DNA of 64,000 nt from Rhodocollybia butyracea (Eukaryota > Basidiomycota > Agaricomycetes > Agaricales > Omphalotaceae), in NCBI GenBank assembly GCA_015501585.1, contig JADNRY010000010.1:434001-498000 (forward strand). Reading direction: 5' to 3'. Positions within the stretch are counted from its first letter, which is position 1; every line of letters begins with the position of its first letter. The notes under the pieces are model-generated. The model was not told the origin of the DNA and searched no databases. It was given only the letters and a program-made list of their open reading frames with translations. Below, one piece after another: positions 38,139 through 48,675 of this stretch. The position numbers and the translations under genes are program-made.

Positions 38139-39481
38139 ATGGACGAATCCCTTTGGCCGGACACGGGTAGCGCGCGCTACTTCCACGAAGGTGACCTTTA
38201 CTACCCCCCCAGATTGATGTCGCACGAGAACCTCGACGATTATACGCCAGGTGGTTTTCACCATATCATGCTCGGTGATGGATTCTCTCAAGGGCGTTAT
38301 AGAATCGTTCACAAACTTGGCTACGGAGGTTTCTCTACTACCTGGCTAGCGCGCGACCAGCACAAAAACATATTAGTTGCTTTGAAAGCTCTACGCGCTA
38401 GCGCATCAGTGGAGACAGATACTGTAGACTATACCATTCGCGATGTGGTTATTCCCCAAAAGCTTCATTCCGCTCTCCCCACCTCCGATCTTTTCCGGCC
38501 CGTCCATGATAGTTTCGTAGAAGGCCCGAATGGCCTTCACAGGTTCCTTATTCATCCATTTGCTGGTCCAAGCCTGTACAGCATATTGATGGACAATTTT
38601 GGCAAGCAAGTGCAATTGCGCTTAGACTTGGCTAGGAAAGTAGCTAAACAGACGGCCTCGGCGATATATGAAATGCATCGAGTAGGTTTTGTTCATGGAG
38701 GTAAGCCTCCTTGTTCTTTTTTGTTTTTTTTGGCAGGTCAGCTAATAATCCCCAAGACCTGACCACATCGAACATTTTATTTCGCGTTATTGATCCTATT
38801 CTTGGCTGGTCAGACGCTGAGGTTTATCACTACCTAGGAGCTCCAAGGACGGATGAACTAAGAACTACTAGCGGAGATCCATATGGCCCGCATGTACCCC
38901 GCGAGCTTGTTGAACCTGTCAACCACCTTAGATTCTTCAAGCAGACGCTACTGCTTCAAGAAAATATTGTTGTTATTGACTTCGGCCAGTCATATGAGGT
39001 CGCTTCTCCCCCAAAAATTTACCAGCCAGGCACAAAGATGAATTATACATCATCAGAAACACTCTTTGATGATCGTGCAGGTGTGGAGGCAGATGTGTGG
39101 GCACTCGGTTGTGCTATCTATGAGATTTGCACTGGTTATCACTTTTTTGCAATGTTATCGGGTGATCGGGATGAGATACTCAGCGAGATCTTCCAAACCT
39201 TGGGCAAGCCGCCTGACACCTGGTGGAAGACTTTTGAAGAGGAATGGACAGAACTAACAAGATGCCCTGTCCACAGCAGGGTATCTTTAGCTGCTGACGC
39301 TATATATAACGCACCAGCGCATGTCGAGAACGCTCTCCCGATAACAGAAGTGCCTAAAGTACGAATGGATGAGAAGGAGGTGGATCTTTTGGCGGATTTA
39401 CTGGAGAAGATGATACGTTATCGACCAGGGAAACGGATAACGATGGAGGAGGTCATTAATCATCCATGGTTCGACATGTAA
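38139..39481 (+). CDS. SRPK-like serine/threonine protein kinase
   Basis: A CMGC-group kinase of the SR-protein-kinase-like type that is expanded in many agaricomycetes. The start MDESLWPDTGSARYFHEGDL leads to the fungal SRPK-like entry YTPGGFHHIMLGDGF, the glycine loop KLGYGGFSTTWLARD, the VALKAL lysine, then HGDLTTSNILF (catalytic loop), VVIDFGQSYE (DFG), KMNYTSSETLFDD (in place of APE) and VWALGCAIYEI. Exon 1 is 38139-38700 and exon 2 is 38757-39481; together 1287 nt, 429 codons, in frame. The catalytic loop carries Thr where most kinases have the loop Lys (HRDLK), a feature known in this subfamily. It lacks the long spacer of canonical SRPKs, so splicing-factor substrates should not be assumed. 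Confidence 0.85.
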
Positions 39482-39938
39482 AGCTTCCTAGTTATAGACT
39501 GAACTTTGACTATTTTTTGTATGTTGGTGACCAAGTCATTATTGAGTCACTGCAAGGACGAGGATGCGGTTGTTTATTCAAGTATCAGCAAGAGAGATAA
39601 TTGTCTGAACTAACATCAAAGAAAACGTAAACACAAACACAGCAGTGGCGCACCTTTGAAAGAAATCAGAAAACCTTTCCATTTGACAAACAAAGGTATC
39701 CTCTAGTTTGCCATGGGATAACACCCCCTTTCACAATTGATAACCAAGAAAATAGGCTATGTATATAGTAGTAATAGAATATAAACCGCCAGTCTAGTAT
39801 ATTTAAAAAGATGTCCTTGGTGAGCAGCATGTCCAAGATAATGATTTTAATTTACATGCGAAGAATGTCGATTGTTGATAGATCAAGAACAGGAATAATA
39901 TAGGGTTCCATAGCCAACCTGGGATAGCACAAAGTTGG
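39482..39938. other. Convergent 3' flanks
   Basis: About 455 bp between the 3' ends of the kinase gene (+) and the ferric reductase gene (-). It is AT-rich with runs suited to polyadenylation. No gene was recognised. Confidence 0.35.
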
Positions 39939-42900
39939 CTAGAACTCAAACTCTTCTGAGACCAGTTCAATTCGTCCTCGACGGTCGCCTCTTCGAATAC
40001 GGCCAGGATTGATCTCAGAGGCGATAGCCTTCCGTACCATGGCATTGAAGGAGGATGGACCACAACCTGTGGATTGAACGTAAGCGTCAGTGTGGTAAAA
40101 ATTAAAAAGGAACTTACATGCAACTATAACAGACCCTCTAGCCATCTCAACTTCCTCATGCAAGATGCGATCTAATTTTGGTTTACCAGGTCTCGCTTTC
40201 ACCGAAACGGCTGACACATCCCGCATCTCCTGAGCCTCGACAACAAGTCGAGGACGCGCTTGTGCATGATGAATGTCTTCGCTAAAAATGTTGGAGAGAG
40301 CAGAGACAGCGGAGAGGGGCTGCTGTTCCGAATATCGTTTAGACTTTGTAGTACTAGATGTATTGAGTGGCGGAAGGTTGGATAAGGGAGAGGACTTGAT
40401 GGGGGCGTGAGGGGACTGAGCTGGTACTGGTGAACCGGGGGAGTGAGGAGGAGAGTGATCGCTTTGATGATGATAAGAAGTGGGTATGGTTCGGTCAGTG
40501 AAAGAGAGCATATGTTCCTCAGGTGCGGTGAAAGGTAAAGGCGAAGAAGATCGAGAGGAACTCGGGCTGACTATCCGCGGGGGATAGTCTGTCGGTGAAT
40601 ACATGGAGACAGGTCTCATGCCGAGATCAATCGACTCGTCCTCCGAGCCCGAAAGTTGAGCAAGGACACCAGCATCGGCGTGTCGTTCTAAACTACTTGA
40701 ATTACCTCGATGACCTTTCTTCGATTCTTCCATAATGACAACATCATCCACATCCACTATCTTGTCCCCATCTCGTTTGAGGTTTAAAATTTTTGACAGT
40801 TTTCTAGACTTGGCGCGTAATTTTTTCCCTTGCTTTTGGACTTTGCGATTGAGTTGCCGTTCACCCGGAAGAGACTCATCGTTGTCTCCCTCGAACTCGG
40901 TGAGATCGCGGGTATAGTTTTCCCTCTCGGATAGAGAGATAGAGCTGATGTCGTTTTCTTCATCGCCAAATTCACTAGTATAGTAGCTGAGGTCCACAAA
41001 ATCATTAGTCCCGTCGCTGTCATATAGATTATCCTCAGACGGCGAAGACGGTGCCTTGGAACGAGTATGAGCGGAAGAAGGTGCTAGAAGATTCCTGTGT
41101 GAATCTTCGGTCTGTGGCGACGGTATGTTCTTCGTCAGTGGCGGTTTGAAATTCGTCACGAAAATATCCACGTCTAGACCAGGCGGCGGTATCATGGCCA
41201 TACATCTCCGCAGGATTTGAGCGCACCACTGTATATGTGCTGTAAAAAACATGAGCATCAATACATTTTCTAATATAATTGTACTCGCCGTATTCGCGTA
41301 TCATCCATACGAACTTTACACGACGCGTATTGAACCCTTTCAGTGCCCAACCTCCAGGCCGACCACCGAGATATTTACCATCTCGACCGGCCAGACAAAG
41401 ACAGACATATTCAAGTATCGAAAGACCGAAACTGACTCCGCTGCCAGCTACAAATATTACGACGGTGGAATGTTCTCCCCATCTTGCGCGAATGGAACTT
41501 CCGAAAGGCCCGTCCACATACATCTTCAAGAGCACACCGGTGGGTGGGCTGAGTGTCCCTACGGGTAGCTTCTCCCCACCTACGGTTCGTTTGTTCTCGT
41601 TGATCATATTTGCTACGTGGTTCCAAAGATCTCGGGTCCATCCATTCCGACAGCGGACGAGGAAGACAATAGCTCGTCCTGCTACTGAAGGTGCTTGCTC
41701 ATCACAAATTGAAGCTGTAAAACTAGGGTTAGATATACTCTGGCTGATAAAGTATTTGAATGCAACTAACCGGTAGTAAACGGATGCGTAAGAATTTGCG
41801 AAACGGAGGGAATGTTGATGAGGAAATGTTGACCTGGAGCCCAAGACAAGAAACCTGGAGTGATGTATGTCAAGCGTATTGTGGCCCCTGACAGTAACTC
41901 CGCATGCGCAAATCCGGGAGGTGGCGAGTACACGATGCCTGTAGCGGGGGCAAGCAGGCTGCCAGTTGAAAAGTTTGAATCAAGATAAGGCGACGGAGGT
42001 GGATAAATGGAAGAGCTGGTCGATGGCCGCGATGGTCGCAAGGCTTGTGTTTCCGGATCGACTGGGGTAGACAGGAATACAATAGTAGACCCAGTCTTTT
42101 CTTTTCCAAAGAAACCGTTCATCTGAAGCCACCATGTAGCGCGCCACATACGCTCCGCACCCCATATACCCAGGGCGATATAACACCATAACGCTACAGG
42201 AGGATGATGCATTGCTGACAGGACTAGGGTGAGAGGAACAAGGACGATATGTGAGGCGTAGAAGATTTCATAGTGCGCCTTTCTGATAAAACGAGATGAT
42301 ACGAGTATTAATAGGGTCAAAATACCAAATGCCTAGAATAAAACTGAGTGTACTAATCATGGACAAGAACGGACAAACACGTACCAACCATCCATAAATA
42401 AACTTGTCATACTGCCACACATATGCATATGCAATCTTCCCTGTAGTCGGGCGATGGTCTCGCAATAACTGAACACTCCAAAACACGACGTGCAAAAGTG
42501 TCATAAACCATATGAGCCTTCCTGACCAGCGATGCAGCCACGCAAGCTTGTCAAAGTACATCTGGGTCGTGAACGAAAGCGCAAAGATGGCGAAAGGAGG
42601 GGCTTTCAACGCGAAAAGGACACATAGAGGAAACAATGCAAACGCAATTAGACCGGTCCTTCCTGCAGTTGTCCACCAAGACTTATTAATAGTGTATTGA
42701 GGTTGGAATTGATAGAATAATGAAGGGTCATAATCTGTGGACCTAACAGTGTTGGAGGACGGATCCAAATCGAATAAGGGAAGGTTTGGAGCAAGATAAT
42801 CGCTTCCGGCGAAAGACATAAGGACGGCCACGATAAGTAAGCCAAGAAGGCAAAGGATTTGGGAGTTTGGGGGGAGAATGGTCGGGTGGATTGTTCGTCC

Positions 42901-43188
42901 TGTGCGCCTAGCGTGTTTCAGAACAGAAGCCCCTCGCCAGGTTCTCCTTCGTAAAGACCATTTTCTCCATGCGGCACCAACGAACCCACCTCTGCTGCCA
43001 GTCAGATGCAGTACAGTAAAAATGAGCAGGACAAGAGCAACAATTATCCAGAGAAGGTATGTATAAATTCTAGAATTGTCGCTCATCATGTGAGCAACCA
43101 AGTACGCGGTCACCCATTCTAAATCGTCGGTATAGGAAGGAATCGTTGGATCTGGAGTCAACGGAGTCGTCGTATCGCTTGTAGACAT
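39939..43188 (-). CDS. Ferric reductase-like transmembrane oxidoreductase (FRE family)
   Basis: Plasma-membrane haem-flavin protein that passes electrons from NADPH to extracellular Fe3+ or Cu2+. The start is MSTSDTTTPLTPDPTIPSYT. The ferric-reductase domain has several membrane helices and the paired haem ligands (HRWSGRLIWFMTLLHVVFW and RKAHYEIFYASHIVLV). An FAD-binding block follows (FLSWAPGQHFLINIPSVSQI, then LTHPFT), and the NAD-binding start is STVVIFVAGSGVSFGLSILE. The C-terminal half is then interrupted by about 270 residues of disordered Ser/Pro/acidic sequence (about 40150-41150) before the final GPSSFNAMVRKAIASEINPG and VSEEFEF. Total length is about 1000 residues against 550-750 for typical FRE proteins. 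Introns are short. It lies next to ATX1 on the same strand. Substrate choice (iron, copper) is inference from the family. Confidence 0.88.
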
Positions 43189-43475
43189 GAAGGAACAAGA
43201 AAAAAGGGCTGGATCGACCTGGCCAAAAGTGACTGGCTCGGATTAATTTCCGATGAGCTGGCAGATATATATGCAAGATGTTCAAAAATGTCGGTGATAC
43301 ATGAAGTAAACGGATAAGAAAAGATGCAGTAAAGTTTCAGTTGGCAAGTAGTGGAGGAGAGGAACAACGCATTTGGTGACCGGGGCTGCCGGCGGCTCCA
43401 CTTGAAAATCGTTCAAAGGATAAATTCCATCAATCGTTTCTTTGCAATTGTACATATATATTGTCTATCCAGATA
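43189..43475 (-). promoter_or_regulatory. FRE upstream region with two GGATAA sites
   Basis: The interval holds the 3' flank of ATX1 and the promoter of the ferric reductase gene. Two GGATAA sequences lie at 43312-43317 and 43418-43423. Iron-regulated GATA repressors of basidiomycetes recognise extended GATAA sites. Two short matches in about 290 bp is weak evidence. Confidence 0.25.
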
Positions 43476-43919
43476 TTATACGAAAACCTCCTCACCGCTA
43501 CGAACCTGTTCATTCATCAAAAATCAATCATCTGTGATTGCTAGAAATACATACCTCCTTCCCAGTCTTCTTGATCTTTTCCAGGATCTCGTCGTAGGGC
43601 TTTGGGGTTTTTACAATGACCTCTTGGGTATCGAGAGTAACCGTGAATTCATTGACCTCTGTGTAACAAAAAAATAAGAAGATAAATCGCCATTAGATGC
43701 TCTTGAGACGCACCTCCGCTCTTCTGTGCCTTGTCCAAAACTCGAGTAACGGCGCCGGAGCAGCCAGAGCAAGTCATCTATGACAGGAAGAGTCAGCTCA
43801 ATGGACCAGATGATATAGATAATACAACGCACCTTGACGTCAAATTTGTAAGTGTGCTCAGCCTATCAAGTATCAACTGTTTAGTAGTTTCAAAAACCCT
43901 CGATATCCAATCCTACCAT
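43476..43919 (-). CDS. ATX1: Copper metallochaperone Atx1
   Basis: A small cytosolic Cu(I) carrier that hands copper to the Ccc2 ATPase in the secretory pathway. The exon with the start is the ATG alone (43917-43919), followed by AEHTYKFDVK, then after a second intron the copper site MTCSGCSGAVTRVLDKAQKSG. Further exons read EVNEFTVTLDTQEVIVKTPK and PYDEILEKIKKTGKE, with VRSGEEVFV last. The MTCSGC motif has the two copper-binding Cys residues, and the Lys-rich KIKKTGKE helix is the family's partner-docking feature. The protein is about 80 residues, and five exons make up the 444-bp gene. Its neighbour downstream on the same strand is a ferric reductase. Confidence 0.95.
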
Positions 43920-44329
43920 GATAGAGACGGTCAAAGTCTTCAGAATCTTTGCAGTTAGAAATCGAATTCAACCATAGTGCGACAGACTCACCGATAAGCT
44001 TAATTAAAGGATGGGAAAGTGGAAGAGAGTTGGGAAGGGAAAAATCACAAGCACAGACTTATATACGTGGATCTTATAAATGCGCTTTATAAGAGCTTCG
44101 GTTGGGAACACAGCCAATATAATTGCTGACCGGTCGCTGACCCAGCACTGCAAGTCACATACGCTAATACGCTACAACAAGAAGTACATTCTCATCGTTA
44201 CGCGTAACTCCGCTTTCGCCTTTTAGACGCTCGGTAAACTAACACCTATGACGAACAGCATGACAAGACACGTCCCAGCTAATGAAGGATCTGATGAGCG
44301 TCGAAGTAAAGTTGAGGTATCGGCGCTTT

Positions 44330-44670
44330 TTGGGGGCTCCTGTGAGACTGGTGAGCGCTCTGAGTGCTATTGAACGATCCACTGCCTTTGTGAACGTGAA
44401 AGCCATATCAGAACAAGGGGAAAGACCGACAGATTCAGAGATAACAAAACTGGAAAAGATCGAAGTGCTCTATTCCACTACGCGGCGGTACCAGTAGAAA
44501 TAACCCCAATAGAGCATCCCATTACATTCACCAGCCGTAAAGCCTCTTCCCAGCTATCGAAATAGAAAAGAAAACTCGCCATCATCAACGTTCTAGAAAG
44601 AGTCCACTCGAAAGTAAACCATTGCTCCAACTGAGGACAGCGAATTCTAACAGAAGAAATTCATAGGGAG
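44330..44670 (-). pseudogene. Truncated duplicate of the 5' end of the RNase H-like gene (45740-48254)
   Basis: Sequence here matches 47940-48290 in the same orientation, with many substitutions. Both copies contain, in order on the plus strand, GTGAG(T/C)GCTCTGA, a CACTGCCTTTGTGAACGTGAAAGCC-like block, a GGTACC-containing intron, then the exon-1 region with ACCATTGCTC beside ATCATTGCTC. On the minus strand this is the 5' UTR, first exon, first intron and start of exon 2. The start ATG and intron donor context are altered and nothing further downstream is copied, so it should not encode a product. Confidence 0.75.
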
Positions 44671-44848
44671 CGAGATGATACTAGCCTTACAACATGAAAC
44701 AAGAGACTATGACATCTGTTGCAACTTGCAAAGAAAATATACTCAGTACAGAACGAAGGACATCCATTTCCATATAAGCACAGCTATCTACACGAAGAAG
44801 GAAAAACGGGCTAGCCAAATGCTGTATGGGAATAGTACATTGGATCCC

Positions 44849-45489
44849 TTACTTTTTCTTCCTTAAATAAGCAGCATAGGCCTCGTGTGATTTTGATAAA
44901 AGCTCGCCCAATGTCTCTGGCACACAGGATTAATGATCAATGCTATAACAGATGACAGGGTACACACTTTCGTCCCCACCCCCCGAGGATCCCGATCTCA
45001 CATCGATATCTATAAGATTCCAACGCCCTCTTATGTAGCCAAGAAGACCAGCCCGGATGGAACGCTCTGTGCTTGAACGAAGTTCACTATTTAAATCGAA
45101 TTTTCGAAAGGAATATCGGAGAATCATAGCTCCAAAATCATTCTCGTCGGATCTGGTAATGGCGTCTTCGAGGCGAGGTGATTTGTTCGCGACAGATAGA
45201 TTGGCGGTAGCGGATATCTGTGAAAGTTTTGATAGCAACTTCTGGAGATGGTCCATCGTCCTTTCCGGCACCCCATTATTCTCGGCAAGATATATTTTCA
45301 AGGAATCCTCGGTGAGACGTAACTGAGGCTCATGAACGCACAGAGTGGCTAGTCACAGGCGTTAGCCACTTCCAAGATTTGTTTTTGACGAGGATCGTTT
45401 ACCTCGTGCGTTTCTCTGCAAAGCGTGATAGTATTATGATCAGGACCTTCAGAAAGATAGCAGTAGCTTTCTAGGAATGGTGCAGACAT
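44849..45489 (-). CDS. Small uncharacterised protein
   Basis: I do not recognise the family. A consistent model starts MSAPFLESYCYLSEG, splices over about 98 nt (donor GTCCTGATC, acceptor GTGACTAG at about 45348-45355) into LCVHEPQLRLTEDSLKIYL, then MDHLQKLLSKLSQISATANL, RLEDAITRSDENDFGAMILR, YSFRKFDLNSELRSSTERSI and RAGLLGYIRGRWNLIDIDVR, with a last exon TLGELLSKSHEAYAAYLRKK. Total is about 170 residues, mixed charge, no membrane segment. Another donor at about 45418 gives the wrong frame, which is why I prefer the longer intron. Coding potential is moderate. It sits between the pseudogene fragment and the RNase H-like gene on the same strand. Confidence 0.5.
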
Positions 45490-45739
45490 AGAGGAGAGAA
45501 AATAGGGGGACTCGTTTAACGCGCGTCGATTTGTCTTTTAAGACCACGATAAGCGCTTCAATTCAACATCTTGAGAAAACATCCTCTTCAAAACTGGAAA
45601 GTACGACAATGCTTCCCATATCAAGAAGCCCAGATTCAGAACATACAGCACTACAAGGATACACATACAACAAGAAGTAGTATACTACAACAATGTCCAG
45701 CTCCCGATCAAAAGAGCAAATAACTGTCAAATCTAAGCG

Positions 45740-48254
45740 TCATCCAGAAGAGTCACTCTCTCCATCGTCATCCCAATCTTCACCCAGCATTCCCATTGCC
45801 ACCCCTCCAGAAGATCTGGTAGGAGTAGGGGCAACGCGGATACTACGTGGATCCTGCTCATCATCAATTTCTCGAAACCTTGCGTTCCGATTCTCCCGTT
45901 CCCTCTCTTCACGCTCAATTTTCTCCTTCTCCATCTGTTGCTTGCGCATAATCTCATCCTCCTCCATTTGTAACTCCCTACGTCGCGCAGCAGTAGCCTT
46001 CTGTTGGTCAATCGAAGATCCGTCCGTGAGGGCTTGAAAGATTGTGAGCATGAGCCTGTAGAGGGAGTTTGGTTGATGCATTCACGTCAAGACGGGAAAG
46101 CTTACTCGGCATCATATCCAGCACAGTACTCATTCCATTGTAACATTCCCTGAAGACGTACCCCACCCGACCCCATCTGGAGCTCCCGCGCCATCGCCTG
46201 AATGTTTTCCGCGCCAATTGTGGCTCCAGTTGAGACACAAAATAGAGTTTTGAGGTCAAGCACATAAACTTCTACTGGTTCTGGTTCACGGGGCACAACT
46301 GTGCCTGGTTCAAATTCCCTTTTGGCCTCGCCTTCTCTCTCCACCTTGACATGTGAACCATCTTGGTCAACTTTCGTTTCTTCCTCCTCTTCGGAAGTTG
46401 TGTCATACCCATCTTCGTCATCCCCATCCCTTGACCGATGAACTCTGGAGTCTTCCCGCCTGCGCCTTTTAGGCACCCGACCAACTTCGACATTCACCTC
46501 CTCTCGTTTCACCCCCGATTCCCATTCCCGTTTGAGTCTAGGTTCAACTTTGACTCCACTTGTCACCTCCTCTCGTTTCACCCCCGATTCCCATTCTTGT
46601 TTGAGTCTAGGTTCAACTTTGACTCTACTTGTTTCACTAGCGTGTCGCTCATTCGAAGAAAAGTCGTTGTAATCATCATCAGGAGATCGGGAGGAGGTAG
46701 ACGGGATTGGGGAATAGGAAGAAGAGGACCTTCTATTAGAGTACGGGCCATTACGAGAGTGCTCTGAGTAGGGATCGTACTTGGGTTCATGTGAGTTACC
46801 GCGATAGCTGCTTCGATTATGATAAGGGTGACTATGCTCTTCCCCTTGATTGCCATAAGAGTCCTGCAATATCAAACATTATCAGTGAAGGAAAGCAGCA
46901 TTGTAAAAAAAAAACTTACGTCTCTCAATAGATCTTTGAACCGCACGGGGTCATTAACGTATTTCCATCGGAGAATCTTTGGCTTTCCTGGAGTACCGTT
47001 TCCATTGGGTTGAACATCACTGTCAATTTCGAGAGTTCCACTTAGAAGGTCAACACCAAGATCGAGGAGCATGGCGCGGAACTTTAGTTCGTCATGGACG
47101 AGGAGGACCAGATGTTCCACCAAGCTAGAACCATCTGATGAAGGACATGACGGCCGCGCAAGCTGTAAAAGTTTTTGAAGAATCAACTCTCCAACGAGAG
47201 CACTCTTTTTCTCTTGCACACTCGTCCTCGGAAACGCCTTGTACTCCATCCTTTCTCCCCTGCCATCGGTTTGGCTCTTCCAAAGATTCCAACCAAAGTC
47301 AAGCTGATGCCCTTCCTCCTCTAAGACACGTAAATCTTTCATCCCATCTCTAGCTTTTGCCCAAGAAGCGTGAAGCACATCTGGGCTCTGGTGTCTATCT
47401 TCTACCGGACGGCGATCACCATTCCACAGCGTGTAGGCCAGGGAAGCAACATGTAATCGAAGCATAAGGTTACTCGAGATGTCCTGTCGAAGCGAAAATT
47501 GGGCGTAGGGCTCGTGAAATTGCGAAGGAGGAGGAACCGGAATTCTGTGCGCAGCTACCTGCCTCAATAGGCGCGCATTCTCAAAAAGTCCTCGATGGAT
47601 GCCAAATTTGTGCTCTCCATTACCAGCAGATGGTCCAGTATATTCTTTGTTATCTTTCGAGGTATCGGTGTTCTTTCTGTTCTTCAGCTTTTTGGGCTCT
47701 AGTGAGCTTAGCTTTTCTTTAAGCGACTCGATGTCTACAAATTCGATAGGTGAAAGAGACTCGAGACTGGAGGAGCGTATGGCTTCGTTATCTGCACTAG
47801 GTAATGGAATTCTGTAGTAGTTGCATAACTGAGAGACTTGGTCGGATGTCAATAGTAAGGTAGAAGCGCCAGAGGGATGAATTCCGAGAGTGAGAATGAT
47901 CTCTTGGTCTTCATCCGGTTGAAACTTGTATTTAGGACTAGTGAGTGCTCTGAATACCTTTTCGGCTGTAGTTCCGGCGTTGTTGAACAATCCACCGCCA
48001 GTGCGAAGGTGAAAGCCGTTATCCCTAAAAGACAAGAAAACAAGAGGACAGATGATTCAGAGAGAACGAAGACTGGACAACTCGAGCGTCTTATAGAAAG
48101 ATTGAAGATCAATCTATTTCACTACGGTACCGGCTGAAATAACACAATAACGCGTCCCATTACTTTTACCTCTTCCCCACTAACGAATTAGAAAAGAAAA
48201 AACTCACCATCGTCGTCCTGGAGGCTTAAATCCACCTAGTTGAAAATAGATCAT
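45740..48254 (-). CDS. Uncharacterised protein with predicted RNase H-like fold (Gfd2/YDR514C-like) and SUMO-motif array
   Basis: The first exon MIYFQLGGFKPPGRRW splices (about 48025-48213) to DNGFHLRTGGGLFNNAG. The first third contains LLVHDELKFRAMLLDLGVDL and, after the disordered middle, VEVYVLDLKTLFCVSTGA and LQWNEYCAGYDAELMLTIFQ. These resemble the halves of the RNase H-like exonuclease domain of yeast Gfd2/YDR514C (LVHDE-x-LG-D; VYVVDxKxLF; NAG-DA-x-TL). In classical members the acidic catalytic residues sit in the first strand (VFxDVE), which I do not find, so nuclease activity is doubtful. Between the halves lies a basic/acidic disordered region with a tandem duplication rich in VKVE and VKREE. 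The C-terminus is a long charged coiled coil (REERERENRNARFREIDDEQ). Fold assignment is inference; the gene model is good. Confidence 0.6.
46495..46632 (-). repeat. 69-bp tandem duplication inside the RNase H-like gene
   Basis: Two nearly identical 69-bp units, 46495-46563 and 46564-46632, differ at only a few bases. They encode two 23-residue units, each containing VKVEP, LKQE or LKRE, and VKREE. The near-perfect identity shows a recent or conserved in-frame duplication. Confidence 0.9.
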
Positions 48255-48675
48255 TGCTCTGAACAAGTACCCCGAATTAACAGAGAAATTTATAAACACG
48301 GGCAACAAAGGACGGAAGAACGCAACCAGTTCCGACTTGATGGTGGGAAAAAAAGGAGCGGCACGGAAAGGGCGCTAATATATCTCCAAATCGGGCGCTC
48401 AAGTTTTCTAGTGCAAGCATTCTTGTGCAGCTCACGTTGGTTATACTACTACCACTAAGAGTCTGTTTCAAGTCATAGCAGCGGCCTGGAAATCTTTTCG
48501 GCATTCTGCTCGACATCCCGCGCTTTTGAGAACTAGCATGCGTGTTGAGTCCTCTCCAACTCTAGGCGCCCATTTTGCTTCCACTGATCCTCCACCTCTA
48601 AGTACTTTAGGGAGAATACCACAGCTCTTATCCTCATTTTTGTACCTACACCTACGGATGATATCTACGTAAGTA
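48255..48675. other. Intergenic: promoter of RNase H-like gene and TRM1 3' flank
   Basis: About 420 bp between codirectional minus-strand genes. Part next to 48254 is shared with the truncated copy at 44330-44670 (exon 1 and 5' UTR). No other motif was recognised. Confidence 0.35.

Noticed and set aside
38701..38756. Read-through of the SRPK-like kinase intron as coding (frame to 38762)
   Set aside because: It would end the protein before the catalytic loop; splicing 38701-38756 restores HGDLTTSN and keeps frame.
41279..41776. Plus-strand 165-codon frame over the ferric reductase
   Set aside because: It is the antisense shadow of the NAD-binding region; the minus strand shows clear FRE motifs.
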